Assembly (NCBI RefSeq): GCF_030272615.1
Contig: NC_081412.1
Coordinates: 23,590,432 to 23,654,431, forward strand
Length of the DNA: 64,000 bases
Direction of reading: 5' to 3'
Source of the DNA: Cryptomeria japonica
Lineage: Eukaryota > Streptophyta > Pinopsida > Cupressales > Cupressaceae
This document shows, one piece after another, positions 34,645 to 44,900 of the stretch. A model generated the notes under the pieces. The model searched no databases and was not told where the DNA came from. It saw only the letters and a program-made list of their open reading frames with translations. The position numbers were made by a program, and so were the translations under genes. Within the stretch, counting starts at the first letter, position 1; each line of letters opens with the position of its first letter.

Positions 34645-36129
34645 TGTAGACACCTAAAAGTTGCACAATGAATTAAGTGAATTTTATTCATTTAGTTATT
34701 CCTAATTCTTCCAATTAATTAAATTAATATTTAATTAATATCCCTATTCTTCTAATTGATCTTTTAATCAAATTAAAGATTTGATTAAATCCATTTCCTC
34801 TAGCCTAACTTATGAATTAAACTAAGGTTTGATTAAGTACCCTTACCCATTTAATTAAATAAATCTTATTTATATAATTAAAATCCCCTTTTCCCCTTTT
34901 TGATTAAATTCACATTTAAAATTAAAACCCCTTTTGCATTTAAATAAATCAAAATTTATTTAAAAATCCCCCCACTTGCAAAATCCTACAAATGCAAGTT
35001 GCATCCCCTTTTTGGCTAAATGAAATCATTTTAATTTACCAAAATTACCTATTTTCCCTCACCCACTTGCAAAATTCTACATTCCCCTAATCATTCTTAT
35101 AGAAGCCTTCTAATGCTATCCTAATCATGTCCCATCCCTAAAATTGGGGGAGTCACTTCTCCAAATTTGGGGAAAGTCTTCAAAATGTGTTAAAGACTCT
35201 ACCTTATATAACAAGCTAACTTGTTGAGTTCCCCAAATTTTTAAGAGCCTTGCAAATTAGCCCCAAAAGTCTTCTAAGGCATTTAATGCCTCTTACAAAC
35301 CCACACCCCTTAGCCATGATGGTTGTCTACACATGTTGCAGAAGAGTTTACCTCTTGGGTAATAGCTTGCCTCCCTGGTTAATGAAATTATCCATGATGT
35401 CACTCCTTGAGGTTATCCTTGATTGCTTGATTAGCATCTAATGCTTTTTTAGCATCCCCTCAAGCCCTCTCAAGGTGACATTTGTCAACTTGGGATTGGA
35501 TTGAATCTATCCCATGGATTGACAACTTTCAATCCTAGCCCTTGTTGAGATTACTCAATCTCAACCATCCATTTCTCTATTTTCCTTATAAATAGAGCCC
35601 ATTCCTTCTTCAGTTCATCCAATCCTCTTGTGCATCCAAATTATAGGAATTTTGCAGGTTAAGGAGCTCAATCAAGTCATCTTTAAGCATCCAAGCATTA
35701 GCATCATAGCATTTTAGCTTTATTTAGCATGTTTTAGGACATCATCTAGCTTAAATACATCATCTTAACTTTCAATTTGGAATCAACATAGTTTCATATC
35801 ATCTTCACATCTTGAGCATTTAGTCTTGCATCCTTCATCTTCATCCTCATCTCTTAGCACTCACTAGAATCTTAGTTGCATCCATTTCGATTCTAGTAGC
35901 ATTTTTCATATAACTGATTCTCTAGGTTGTCATCTTGAGGATCAAGTGCTCTTCCAAGTGAGGGCCACCTTGAAGCTTAGAGATCTTTAGAGATAGAGGA
36001 CAATGAGGCGATTTTAGAGTTTTTAAATGTAATCATGTGTTTTGATTTCTAACATCTAATGCAATGCTTCATTGGTGTGTTTGAAGTGTTTTCCCTCTTG
36101 CAAGTGGAAGACCGCATTTCTGGCATATA
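34645..36129 (+). repeat. Solo LTR-like repeat with TGTAGACACCTAAAA terminus
   Basis: Begins TGTAGACACCTAAAA, the same terminus as the Tat LTRs at 37487 and 52718, and like them opens with AT-rich 'AATTAAAT' text. A TATA box (TATAAATAG at about 35587) lies in the second half. The right end is uncertain: 36116 ('CCGCA', then TGGCA-like PBS text) or 36129, where GTTAT matches the five bases before 34645. It represents a related but distinct LTR family. Confidence 0.5.
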
Positions 36130-36829
36130 GTTATGTTTGATGAGTCATTATGCTTTTATAAATTTCAGGTACTCTACTTTGGAAGGACTTTATTTATATT
36201 TGTTCTCTCTCCATCTGCATTATGTGCCCAAATTAAAATATTTTTTTTCTTTGTATACCCTTAGTTTGTCTAGCCTTTTTTTTTTTGCAAAGATATTGGT
36301 TTTTCGTAGGTGATTCTTCTAGGATTTTTTTCTTGAATTGGCTCTTTCATATAATATTTCATTGTGCTTAAATATAACTTTTGATTCAGTTCTTTTAGGT
36401 CCACCTTTGTCTATTGATTCACATTTCTTGTAAATGTATATGTAGATAATTTGATCTTTTTCTACAATTTATTGTTTATTTTTTATTAAAGGAGTAAAAA
36501 TAAATTTTAAAGGAGCCCTAAAACCCTTTACAAAAAATATCATGTATTGAAAATTTAGACAATCACAAAACTCGTATTCAAATACCTCTAAAAAACAACT
36601 AGATTTCAAACTTGGACCTAAACCTACACTTTTGCAGTTGAGTTGCCATGACAACAAACTACGATAGAAACATACATAGCTGCAAGCCCCTTCCCAACAT
36701 TTTGAGCACCCTTGACCAAGGTGTGGGAGACATAAGCATGTTTAGGAATATCTCACTCCCTTTGTTGAACAATCTTTTACAAACCATTATCCTCCAAAGG
36801 CTTAAAACAAGGCAGGGTGGGGGGGCTAG

Positions 36830-37486
36830 CCTCTAGTTAAGACTTGCATTAAGCCCTCAAAAGTGTTGAAGGAGGTGTTAAAGGCAACACTAAAGCTTCC
36901 AACATAGAATGATATGTAGCCTCAACACTTAACACTAAAAGGTCCAAAAGTGGAGCAACCAAAATTGGGCCTTGAGAAGATGACCTAGATAGAGAAATCT
37001 CTAAAGTTTGAACAATCTTGTGGGTAGAGTCCTTTGATGGCTCATCATCTTCATAATCAAAATAACTAAGAATAAAATTCTCATGGAAGGAATTTCTCCA
37101 TGAAGTTGCCTCACCCTTCTTATGGCAAGAGCTTGAGCAGTCTAAAGCAAGACATCTAATAGAAAATCATCTTTTGCAATAAAAATGAATACCCTCATAG
37201 TTCAATGTATGAGTCCAATGTCTATCCCTGACAAGAAAGACAATATTCCCAAACAAATCCCTAGAAACGTTGGTATCCACAATAATGAAAGAAAAAGTAG
37301 CATGGTTGAAGTTTGTCAATGAAGCATCCTCCTATAAAAAAGCAACCAAGAGTATTGCCAACAGATTCAAAAACAAAAACTCCCCAAAATTGAAGAGGGT
37401 GATTGAGTAGTCTAACCCAAATAGGTATAATACATAAGTATTCATTAACAAGTTGAAGGAATGGAACCATAGTTTGAGTTATAGGT
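36830..37486 (-). pseudogene. Second LINE ORF1 fragment, interrupted by the Tat element
   Basis: The minus strand from 37486 reads 'CIIPIWVRLLNHPLQFWGVF' and 'FESVGNTLGCFF', the DUF4283 core. The linker 'YEGIHFYCK' (about 37200) and a zinc-knuckle-like 'LDCSSSCHKKGEATSWRN' follow, then an acidic tail. It parallels ORF1 at 34615-33206. Several stops are present. The Tat insertion cuts it at 37487. On the far side (from 53510 down) the minus strand can be read on in the same frame ('WVLVAVTTLPITQTMVPF') once one ATAGG copy is removed. Confidence 0.55.
37482..37486. repeat. Tat target site duplication, left
   Basis: ATAGG directly before the 5' LTR, identical to 53506-53510. Confidence 0.85.
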
Positions 37487-38273
37487 GTAGACACCTAAAA
37501 TTGTCATGTCTAATTAAATAAATATTTTATTTATTTAATTATCTAAGCTTAATTCTTCTATTAATTAAATAAATCTTTATTTATTTAATTAATTTATTTA
37601 TCCTCTTCTAGCCTTATTTCTCATTTAAATAAGTACATTTATTTATTTAAATTATCCTTTTCCTAAATTAAATAAATATTTATTTATTTAATTGTCCTAC
37701 TTCTTCTATTAATTAAATAAATCTTTATTTATTTAATTAATTCATTAACCTTTTCCACCTATGACACATGTCATTCATCTCCTAATTCCTACACTACCTA
37801 CCTCTTTCATTATTTTGATATTTCTTTTACCTACCCTCTAATCCTAGCCGACCTCTCTTTTTACACCTCTCAATCTTAACCCTCCATTTCATATTGTGTC
37901 TTCTATTTAAGGAGATGCCTTCTTCATTATCAAACCCTAATGACCTAATCACTCATGCTAATGATCTTTCATGCAACTTGCTACACTACGATCCTACTTG
38001 CAACCACATTCCGTTCTTTGTTGAGCTCTTGTGCATACAAAAATCTGAGAGCAAATATATCAAGCAAGATCAATGGAGATAGGAAGAATGGAGATCAAAA
38101 CCCTATTGGACATGTGATGGTATAATCTCTGTGATTTCATGTGATGTGCATTGTCTTAGGTAATCTTCATATGTTATGGTGGATCTTTGTTGATTGTTAG
38201 GCTAGGGTTTAGTGGTTGGATTCATTTAGCCTTTCAATATTGTTTTTATTGTTATCCATTTTCACCATATACA
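37487..38273 (+). repeat. Tat 5' LTR
   Basis: 787 bp, TGTAGACACC...CATATACA. Differs from the 3' LTR by 8 substitutions and one A deletion (CCTAAATTG versus CCTAAAATTG). The first 260 bp consist of AATTAAATAAAT-type runs. CTATTTAAGG at about 37903-37912 is the likely TATA-like promoter element. Confidence 0.93.
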
Positions 38274-38276
38274 TTT

Positions 38277-38294
38277 TGGCACGCCCGATGGGAC
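38277..38294 (+). promoter_or_regulatory. Tat primer binding site
   Basis: TGGCACGCCCGATGGGAC begins three bases after the LTR. TGG fits a tRNA CCA end. I cannot name the tRNA with certainty. Confidence 0.65.
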
Positions 38295-38407
38295 TCTTGT
38301 CCCTTTGCATTTAACATTTTTGTTGCAAATTTTGTGTTTTTGAAGTTGTAGATCGGACACTTTTTGACAACATTTTAGGTATTTCCGGGTCTGCGAGCGT
38401 TCGGATA

Positions 38408-38645
38408 GCGTCTCTGAATTTCAGAAGCGTCTGCGGGATCGGGAATCGCGTCTGTGTTTTTGCCAAATTTTATTTTGCAGGTTTCTGGAACCGCGTCTGT
38501 GTGTCCGAAACGCGTCTATATTACATCTGATCGCGTCTGTGTCCTGGAAGGGCGTCTGTGAGTTCTGAGCGTGTCTGTGAATCACAGAATCGCGTCTGTG
38601 TCATACAAACGCGTCTGTGTCTGGTATAACTACGTCTGTGGTTTC
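38408..38645 (+). repeat. Leader motif array 1 (GCGTCTGTG)
   Basis: About 11 copies of GCGTCTGTG or one-base variants in 240 bp, irregularly spaced (about 15-35 bp), within the untranslated leader between LTR and gag. Confidence 0.75.
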
Positions 38646-39869
38646 TGTTTTGAAATTTTTCAATTTTTCTTTGATTCAATTTTTCGGATTTCGCACTTAG
38701 GGTTTCAGATCTGGTTTATTTTTGGACTAACCCCTACAGATCTAGCTAACTAAGTGTGTGCAGCTTGTTTTGGGAGCAAAAACGTTTTTGTGGAAGGCCC
38801 CTTTTTCACAAAGTCTTTTTGGGTCTTCTAAAATTTACCTAACTTGTGTTCTTGCAGGAAGGGGTGATCATTTGAAACAACCCAAACTACTAACAAATTT
38901 TGTTGCAGGGCCTTGGCTAGGGTTTTGTAATTTTGTTGTGTGCCTTGTTTTCATAGATTAGCAAACACTTCCATTGGTGCACTAAAATTGAATCATTGTC
39001 TTTTGTGTCTTGAGCAATAGGCTCTTTTTGTTTAATCTTTAGAGGGCCTGTCTTCCCGTGTGGTCATTAGGACTACTAGTGAGAAGAGAACGACCCAAGT
39101 GGTAGCAAAAGAAAAGCCATCTTCTTCCAAGCCACTATAATCAAATGTATTCATGGTGAAAACTATGAATAACGTGTGCTGATTAGTTCATACCGACACT
39201 ATGTCTCCCCATAAACCCATTTGATCAAATTTATTTGATCATTTGTAGGGCGTAACCCCTACCGGCTGGGAGCCTTCTGTATTTACAGAGCTGAAAGTGC
39301 CGCATGTATGGCCACACGAGCAGATGCCCTTACTAGCACCATTTTGTTTTAGAGGCCCAAATCCTTCTAGTTGTTGGGGCAGGAGGTCGGACCTCTGGTA
39401 GCGGCCCACACACATACGGTTCTTAGTAGAGATACAAAGTTCGCCATGGGGAGTTTTCATGGGGACTGATGCTTGGCTGACCCGAGAAGTGAGTGTCGAG
39501 GGTGGAGCCAGTGAGGTCAAGCATCTAAGTATCCGCTCTGAATAGCGTAGCCTCGGGGGTAAAACCCTATGTGGGATCAACAACTATTGTCTTGGCCAGC
39601 CATAAGAATTGTGCTTGACTTATTTTAAACATTCAAAACATTCAAGACCAAACAACAAAACATTGTGTCTTTTGTGTTTTCAAGTGTATGCAAAACATTT
39701 TACATCAAACAACACACTTTTCTTGGAGTCATTTTGGAGTCTAAACACTTGCAAACATTGAGTCCTCATCAACATTGTGTCCCCTTGTCACGAAAAACAG
39801 TCAAACAGTCGGATTTGGTCACAGCAAAAACAACTTCACAGATTGGAAAAATTGCACGAAATTTACAGA
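38646..39869 (+). other. Tat untranslated leader, middle part
   Basis: No coding frame of interest. Minus-strand frames here (39583-39239) show no domain. The block 39200-39590 has balanced GC unlike the rest of the leader and could be structured RNA or a packaging region, but I see no defined motif. Confidence 0.35.
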
Positions 39870-40105
39870 AACGCATCTGTGTCTGTTCTAACCGCGTCTG
39901 AGTCATCTAAGCACATCTGTGAAGGGCAGAATAGCGTCTGTGTCTGTAACAGCATCTGTGTCAAACAGAGACACGTCTGTGTCTGGGAATCGCGTCTGTA
40001 AAGGGCAGAATAGCGTCTGTGTCTGTAGCATCTGTGTCAAACAGAGACACGTTTGTGTCTGGGAATCGCGTCTGTGAAGTATACAGAAGCGTCTGTGTCC
40101 AGGAT
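39870..40105 (+). repeat. Leader motif array 2 (GCGTCTGTG) with 79-bp duplication
   Basis: About 12 copies of the motif found in array 1. The segment from 39922 (AAGGGCAGAATAGCG...) is repeated from 40001 with a period of about 79 bp and a few differences, showing local tandem duplication on top of the dispersed motif. Confidence 0.8.
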
Positions 40106-40589
40106 TGAAAATTTCACAGTCCAGCAAACAAAAGAAATCAGTTTCGGAATACTTGAGCTTCCTAGGTTGTTTCTTCAGGTTTCATCTAGCATTCAACCTG
40201 TCCTTGGGTCTCATACAGTCCATCATTGCTTCACATCTCATTTTATATTCATACTTGTCTAAACTTGAGTCAAAAGGTCACTTGCTTGTCCTCATCATAC
40301 TTTGTCAACACACTACATACAACAACACTTTGCTAAGTGGTCCCTCATCAAGGTTTCTTACCTTTGGGTCTCATTTGGTCTTACTTAGAGTCAAGGTCAG
40401 CTTACCTCATCAAGAGAAACTATCCTCTCTTTGGAAGTCACACCTACTCTACTACATACATACTTGGTCTTACACTTTGGACATTGCAAGTACACCTCAA
40501 GATTCATTTACATTCCATACAACTCTTGGTCTTCCATACTCTTTTCATTTTTCATCTAGTCTCTCACATCTTGGTCAAACACCTAGTTC

Positions 40590-41969
40590 ATGGTTGAAAC
40601 CCGCCTTCAAAAATCTAGGAGAAAAGCTAAAGAAGCTCAAGAGTCCACAAACATGAGTTCTTATGAGTATGACAATGATTTATTTTTCAATCCTGAGCAC
40701 ACTACATTGCCTGACATGGATGTTTATAGAAACATTCCAAATGTGGAAAACATAGACACTACAAACAACAATGCTACACACAATGACAATGTGGACAACT
40801 TTTCAATACAATCAGCAGATATAGAAGAATCCATAATGAATCCTCATTTCAATAGATTGGTTGAAGAGATAATGAAGAGGGATAGACAATACTTCTTACA
40901 CATGATGGCACAAAGTGGAGCTAAAATACCTCATGACTTTGACATGTCTCAACTTATGGAAAACCGACCCTCGCAACAAAATCACTCCAACGTGGATCAA
41001 AGGAGACCCAATAGTGGAGGAAATAGAGGACCACACATGGTACCTGAATCACCATCAGCTTTGCTTCAAAAACCAGAGGTCCCACATACACATGGTCAAA
41101 CATATGATACTTACCTTCGAAGACCATTATGGAAGCCTTATGCAGATAGATATGCTCAATCACATGCTCCAGCTATGGATCAATCAAAACAAGTGGACAT
41201 TCAAAGGCATACTCAAAATTTGGACACAAGGAAACCTCATGCCAAATTTGGGGGCAACACAATAGAACATGACATGCCTATAGAATATGGTATACATGCA
41301 CAAAATAGATATGGGGTTCCTCAACATGAAGCTATACCAAGTGCTCCATATATGCCACATCAATATAGACCTCCATATGGACATGTCTACGATCAGTATC
41401 ATCCATACATGCAACAAGCTCCTCCTCAAATGGGTGTTTCAAACACAGGGTATGTTACAAGAAATAGATCTCCTCCCAAGAGTAATTTGGAGCAACAAAT
41501 AAGAGATTTACAAAAGAAAATGGAGGACATGAGTACACCAAAACCAACATACACTATGAGAGATATATGTCCTTATCCATTTGATAAGAGCATCCCAATG
41601 CCTCCATTTCCTGCACACTTTGTGACACCAAAATTTGACAAGTATAGAGGAAAAGGAGACCCCAAGGCACACATAAGACAATTTTTCACAGCTTGCATTG
41701 AGGTAGCGGCAGAAGAAACATATTTGATGAGGTTGTTCCCACAGAGCTTAGGAGATCAAGCTATTGAATGGTTTTCTCAATTACCTCCCGGTATTAAGTC
41801 ATGGGGTGATCTAGCAGAGGCATTCATTCAGCATTTCTCCTACAATATAGAAACAGATATCTCAGTCACTACTCTATGCAATACTAAGCAAAAGGAAGGA
41901 GAATCTTTTGCGTCATTTTTACAAAGATGGAGAAATCTAGCTAGCAGATGCTCTTGTGAAATCCCATAG
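40590..41969 (+). CDS. gag: Tat gag, N-terminal part, ended by a premature TAG
   Basis: 459 codons from ATG 40590. The first 330 residues are hydrophilic, rich in Asn, His, Gln and Pro, with tyrosine-rich repeats near 220-280 ('PYMPHQYRPPYGHVYDQYHP'). From about residue 345 the retrotransposon gag (capsid-like) domain starts: 'FDKYRGKGDPKAHIRQFFTA', 'AIEWFSQLPPGIKSWGDLAE', 'FLQRWRNLASRC'. The frame ends at TAG 41967-41969 inside this domain, and after six bases the same frame continues as the pol ORF, starting with typical gag C-terminal sequence. The stop is thus within gag, not at a gag-pol boundary. Capsid assembly from this copy would require readthrough or help from another copy. Confidence 0.88.
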   Translation: MVETRLQKSRRKAKEAQESTNMSSYEYDNDLFFNPEHTTLPDMDVYRNIPNVENIDTTNNNATHNDNVDNFSIQSADIEESIMNPHFNRLVEEIMKRDRQYFLHMMAQSGAKIPHDFDMSQLMENRPSQQNHSNVDQRRPNSGGNRGPHMVPESPSALLQKPEVPHTHGQTYDTYLRRPLWKPYADRYAQSHAPAMDQSKQVDIQRHTQNLDTRKPHAKFGGNTIEHDMPIEYGIHAQNRYGVPQHEAIPSAPYMPHQYRPPYGHVYDQYHPYMQQAPPQMGVSNTGYVTRNRSPPKSNLEQQIRDLQKKMEDMSTPKPTYTMRDICPYPFDKSIPMPPFPAHFVTPKFDKYRGKGDPKAHIRQFFTACIEVAAEETYLMRLFPQSLGDQAIEWFSQLPPGIKSWGDLAEAFIQHFSYNIETDISVTTLCNTKQKEGESFASFLQRWRNLASRCSCEIP

Positions 41970-41975
41970 AAACAA

Positions 41976-44900
41976 ATGGTAGAAATGTTCACTCAAAACG
42001 TTAACAAGGATATTGGCTATGATCTCAGGAAAGCTTGTTTGTCTACATTCAAGGATGTTATTGAAAAGGGCCTAGCAACAGAAAAGGTCTTAATTGAACA
42101 AGGAGTCATTAAGATATTCAAAGAAAACAAAGAGGACTTTAAAGGAAAAGACAAGCCAAGATTTTGGAATAAGAACAAGAATACAGTTAATGATGGTGTT
42201 GTTGATGCCAACACAGTGAGACCCAAATTCGTCTTTTCGGGATCAAGTTCTACAAACAATCAAGTATATACTCAAACAACTTCCAGATCACGAAGGAAGT
42301 ACACCCCATTGGGAGAACCACTTGAATCAGTCTTCAAAAAGCTTGTGGCAAACAAGGTGATCACAGTTCCAAATTTTCCTCCATATGAACCAAAGGTTAA
42401 GCCGAATTGGTGGAATGATGATGAGTATTGTGAATTTCATAAGAGCAAGGGTCATAAGACAGGAAATTGCCATCGACTGAAGAACATTGTGCAAGATCTC
42501 ATTGATAGAGGTGACATTGAGATTGAGGGACATTCATCTAATCAAGAACATGAGATGTTTAAGGAACCATTCCCAAAGCATGACAAGGGAAAAGGTAAAG
42601 CCACAGATGATCAAGCCAACTATATTAGAGCACCTTACAACTATGACTCAACTATCAACCACATCTCGATGGACAATCATATCTCTACTATTACTATCAA
42701 GAACGAAAATCCTGAGAATCCTCCGCAGAGACCCAGGATTGTTCTAAGAGGTGTGGGATCTTCGTCCGAGTCTACCTTTGAATTTCATGTTACAACCCGT
42801 CGAGGTAAGATTACTTTGCCAGGTGCTTCCACTAAAAATGCTGCTTCTTCATCAACCAAACCAGAGTATGACCTTGTAGAACAGTTAGGGAAGACACCCG
42901 CGCTCATCTCCAACCTTGAGCTATTACGCATATCTCCCGCACATAAAGCTATTCTTGACAAAATCTTGAGAGACACCGCCATTCCTACTGATCTGAACGT
43001 GGACCAGTTTCAAGCCATGGTGGGATACCTTTCCATTCCACATTCCCTTACATTCACAGAAGCCGATGACGCATCTGTAAGTCAGCCACATAATGCACCA
43101 TTACATATTGAAGCCTTCATACACAAACATCGAATAAAGCGAGTCCTGATAGATGGAGGAGCTGGTTTAAACATTTGTACATTGAGCACCATTAAACAAT
43201 TGGGATATTCTGACAAAGCTGTGAATTCTACAAATCAAATCACCATCAAGGCCTATGATGATGAAGAGCGTTCATCCAAGGGCACAGTCACCCTACCTCT
43301 AAGAATTGGGCCAGTCACAAAGGATGTGGTTTGTCAAGTCCTAGATCTAGATCTCACATACAACATATTGCTAGGACGTCCTTGGATTCATGAAATGAGG
43401 GCAGTCCCATCAACATATCATCAATGCATTAAGTTTCCTCATAATGGAGTCGAGGTAACAGTCAACGGTGATCCAAATCCGTTCATATATTGCAATAACC
43501 TGAGATCACATACTGAGACCATCATTCCCAGTAATCGTGAAGCTGTTCCTTCTTCGGCATACATTGACCCTGAGTCATTGAAACCTTCGACATCAAAACA
43601 AGGTGAACTTAAAGGCAAATTTCAAGACAAAGGCATGGGAGAATACACTCTAAATCAAACAATGTATTTACGACAAGTCGTGAGCTCTCCAAAAGAATAT
43701 GGAAGGCCACATCCTAACAAACAAATCTCCATCATGGCATTCAAATGGGATCCTACTACCTTTCAAAGATGGGGCGAACTGGAAGAGGAAAATTTATACA
43801 AAATGCTTTACAAAGACATTGAAGAGGACACACATGATCAGATCAATATACCTTGTGAGAAATATGGCAAAGGCTTCAAGATTCTACAAAAATTCGGGTA
43901 TGATGGAAAAAGCCCTCTTGAGTTACGCAAAGAAGGCACTATGGAGCCCTTACAACCTGAATTGACTGTAAAAAGGGAACACTCAAAGGGACTTGGTTTT
44001 CTGACTTCCAAGATCCACACTAAAAGGACAGAAGAGGCATCACAAACCAAAGTTGCCAAAGTTCAACAAGAAGATTACTATTCCACAGATTCCAACGAAT
44101 GGGAATGGGGTTCAAACAAATCCTCCAGTGACTATGAGCTCACCGAGACATTCAGAGAGCCAGATGAACCCACAGAAGAAGAGGAATTTTACAAAAAATT
44201 CAGAATTGGTCAAGAAACAACTCATAAGGATTTCCCACAGTCTTCGTTTCAAGGTCTTAGGTCGAAATCACATAGGATGAGGACACCTGTCCCAGAGTGC
44301 GCTAATAGTGACGACAATTTGGATTCGCTCACGATCGAAACTGATGAGGAGAGTGCCATCGATGACCTCGACGATTGCCTCGATATACTCGAATATAACC
44401 ACATCTTCACTCTTAGCCCTGCAAACTCCAAAAACATTAAAAGCCTTCCCCTTGTTCACCACCAACTCATTGACTGGGATTATGAAGGACCAGCACAATT
44501 TGACACATTCCAAAATGATGAAGCTATTATTGACTATCTTGGCATACGAGATGATCTTCCCCCTGGAGACCACAAAGCAGGATATACCATAGAACTCAAC
44601 AATGTGGCATATTTCGGTGAGGGTGTCGGACCTTCCAGTCGCAAAAATGTGAAAATAAGAACAAAACAAGGGTCTTATGGCGAAAACCACACTGTGGCGC
44701 TATCTGACTCCAAAAAAGTAAAAAGAAAGGACGTATCTGAGGGCCAAAACCTCTCCGAGGCACCCGAAGATGGAAGGCTCGACATTCTCCCAGCATCATA
44801 TGAGGAAAAATCATCTATGTTGGTAGAGGAGACTATCAAGACAAACATTGGTACAGAAGAGATTCCACACAACATATTCCTAGCTCAATCCTTGACAGAG

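Noticed and set aside
37894-38082. 62-codon ORF in the 5' LTR, repeated in the 3' LTR
   Set aside because: Present only because it lies in the LTR; short, no domain, and broken by one substitution between the two copies.
39239-39583. 114-codon minus-strand ORF in the Tat leader
   Set aside because: No domain, no start context, and located in a non-coding leader.
40105-40656. 183-codon ORF overlapping the gag start
   Set aside because: Lies in the untranslated leader and overlaps gag in another frame; no family resemblance and no conserved motif.
44268-44690. Minus-strand ORFs across pol
   Set aside because: Opposite-strand shadows of the intact pol frame.
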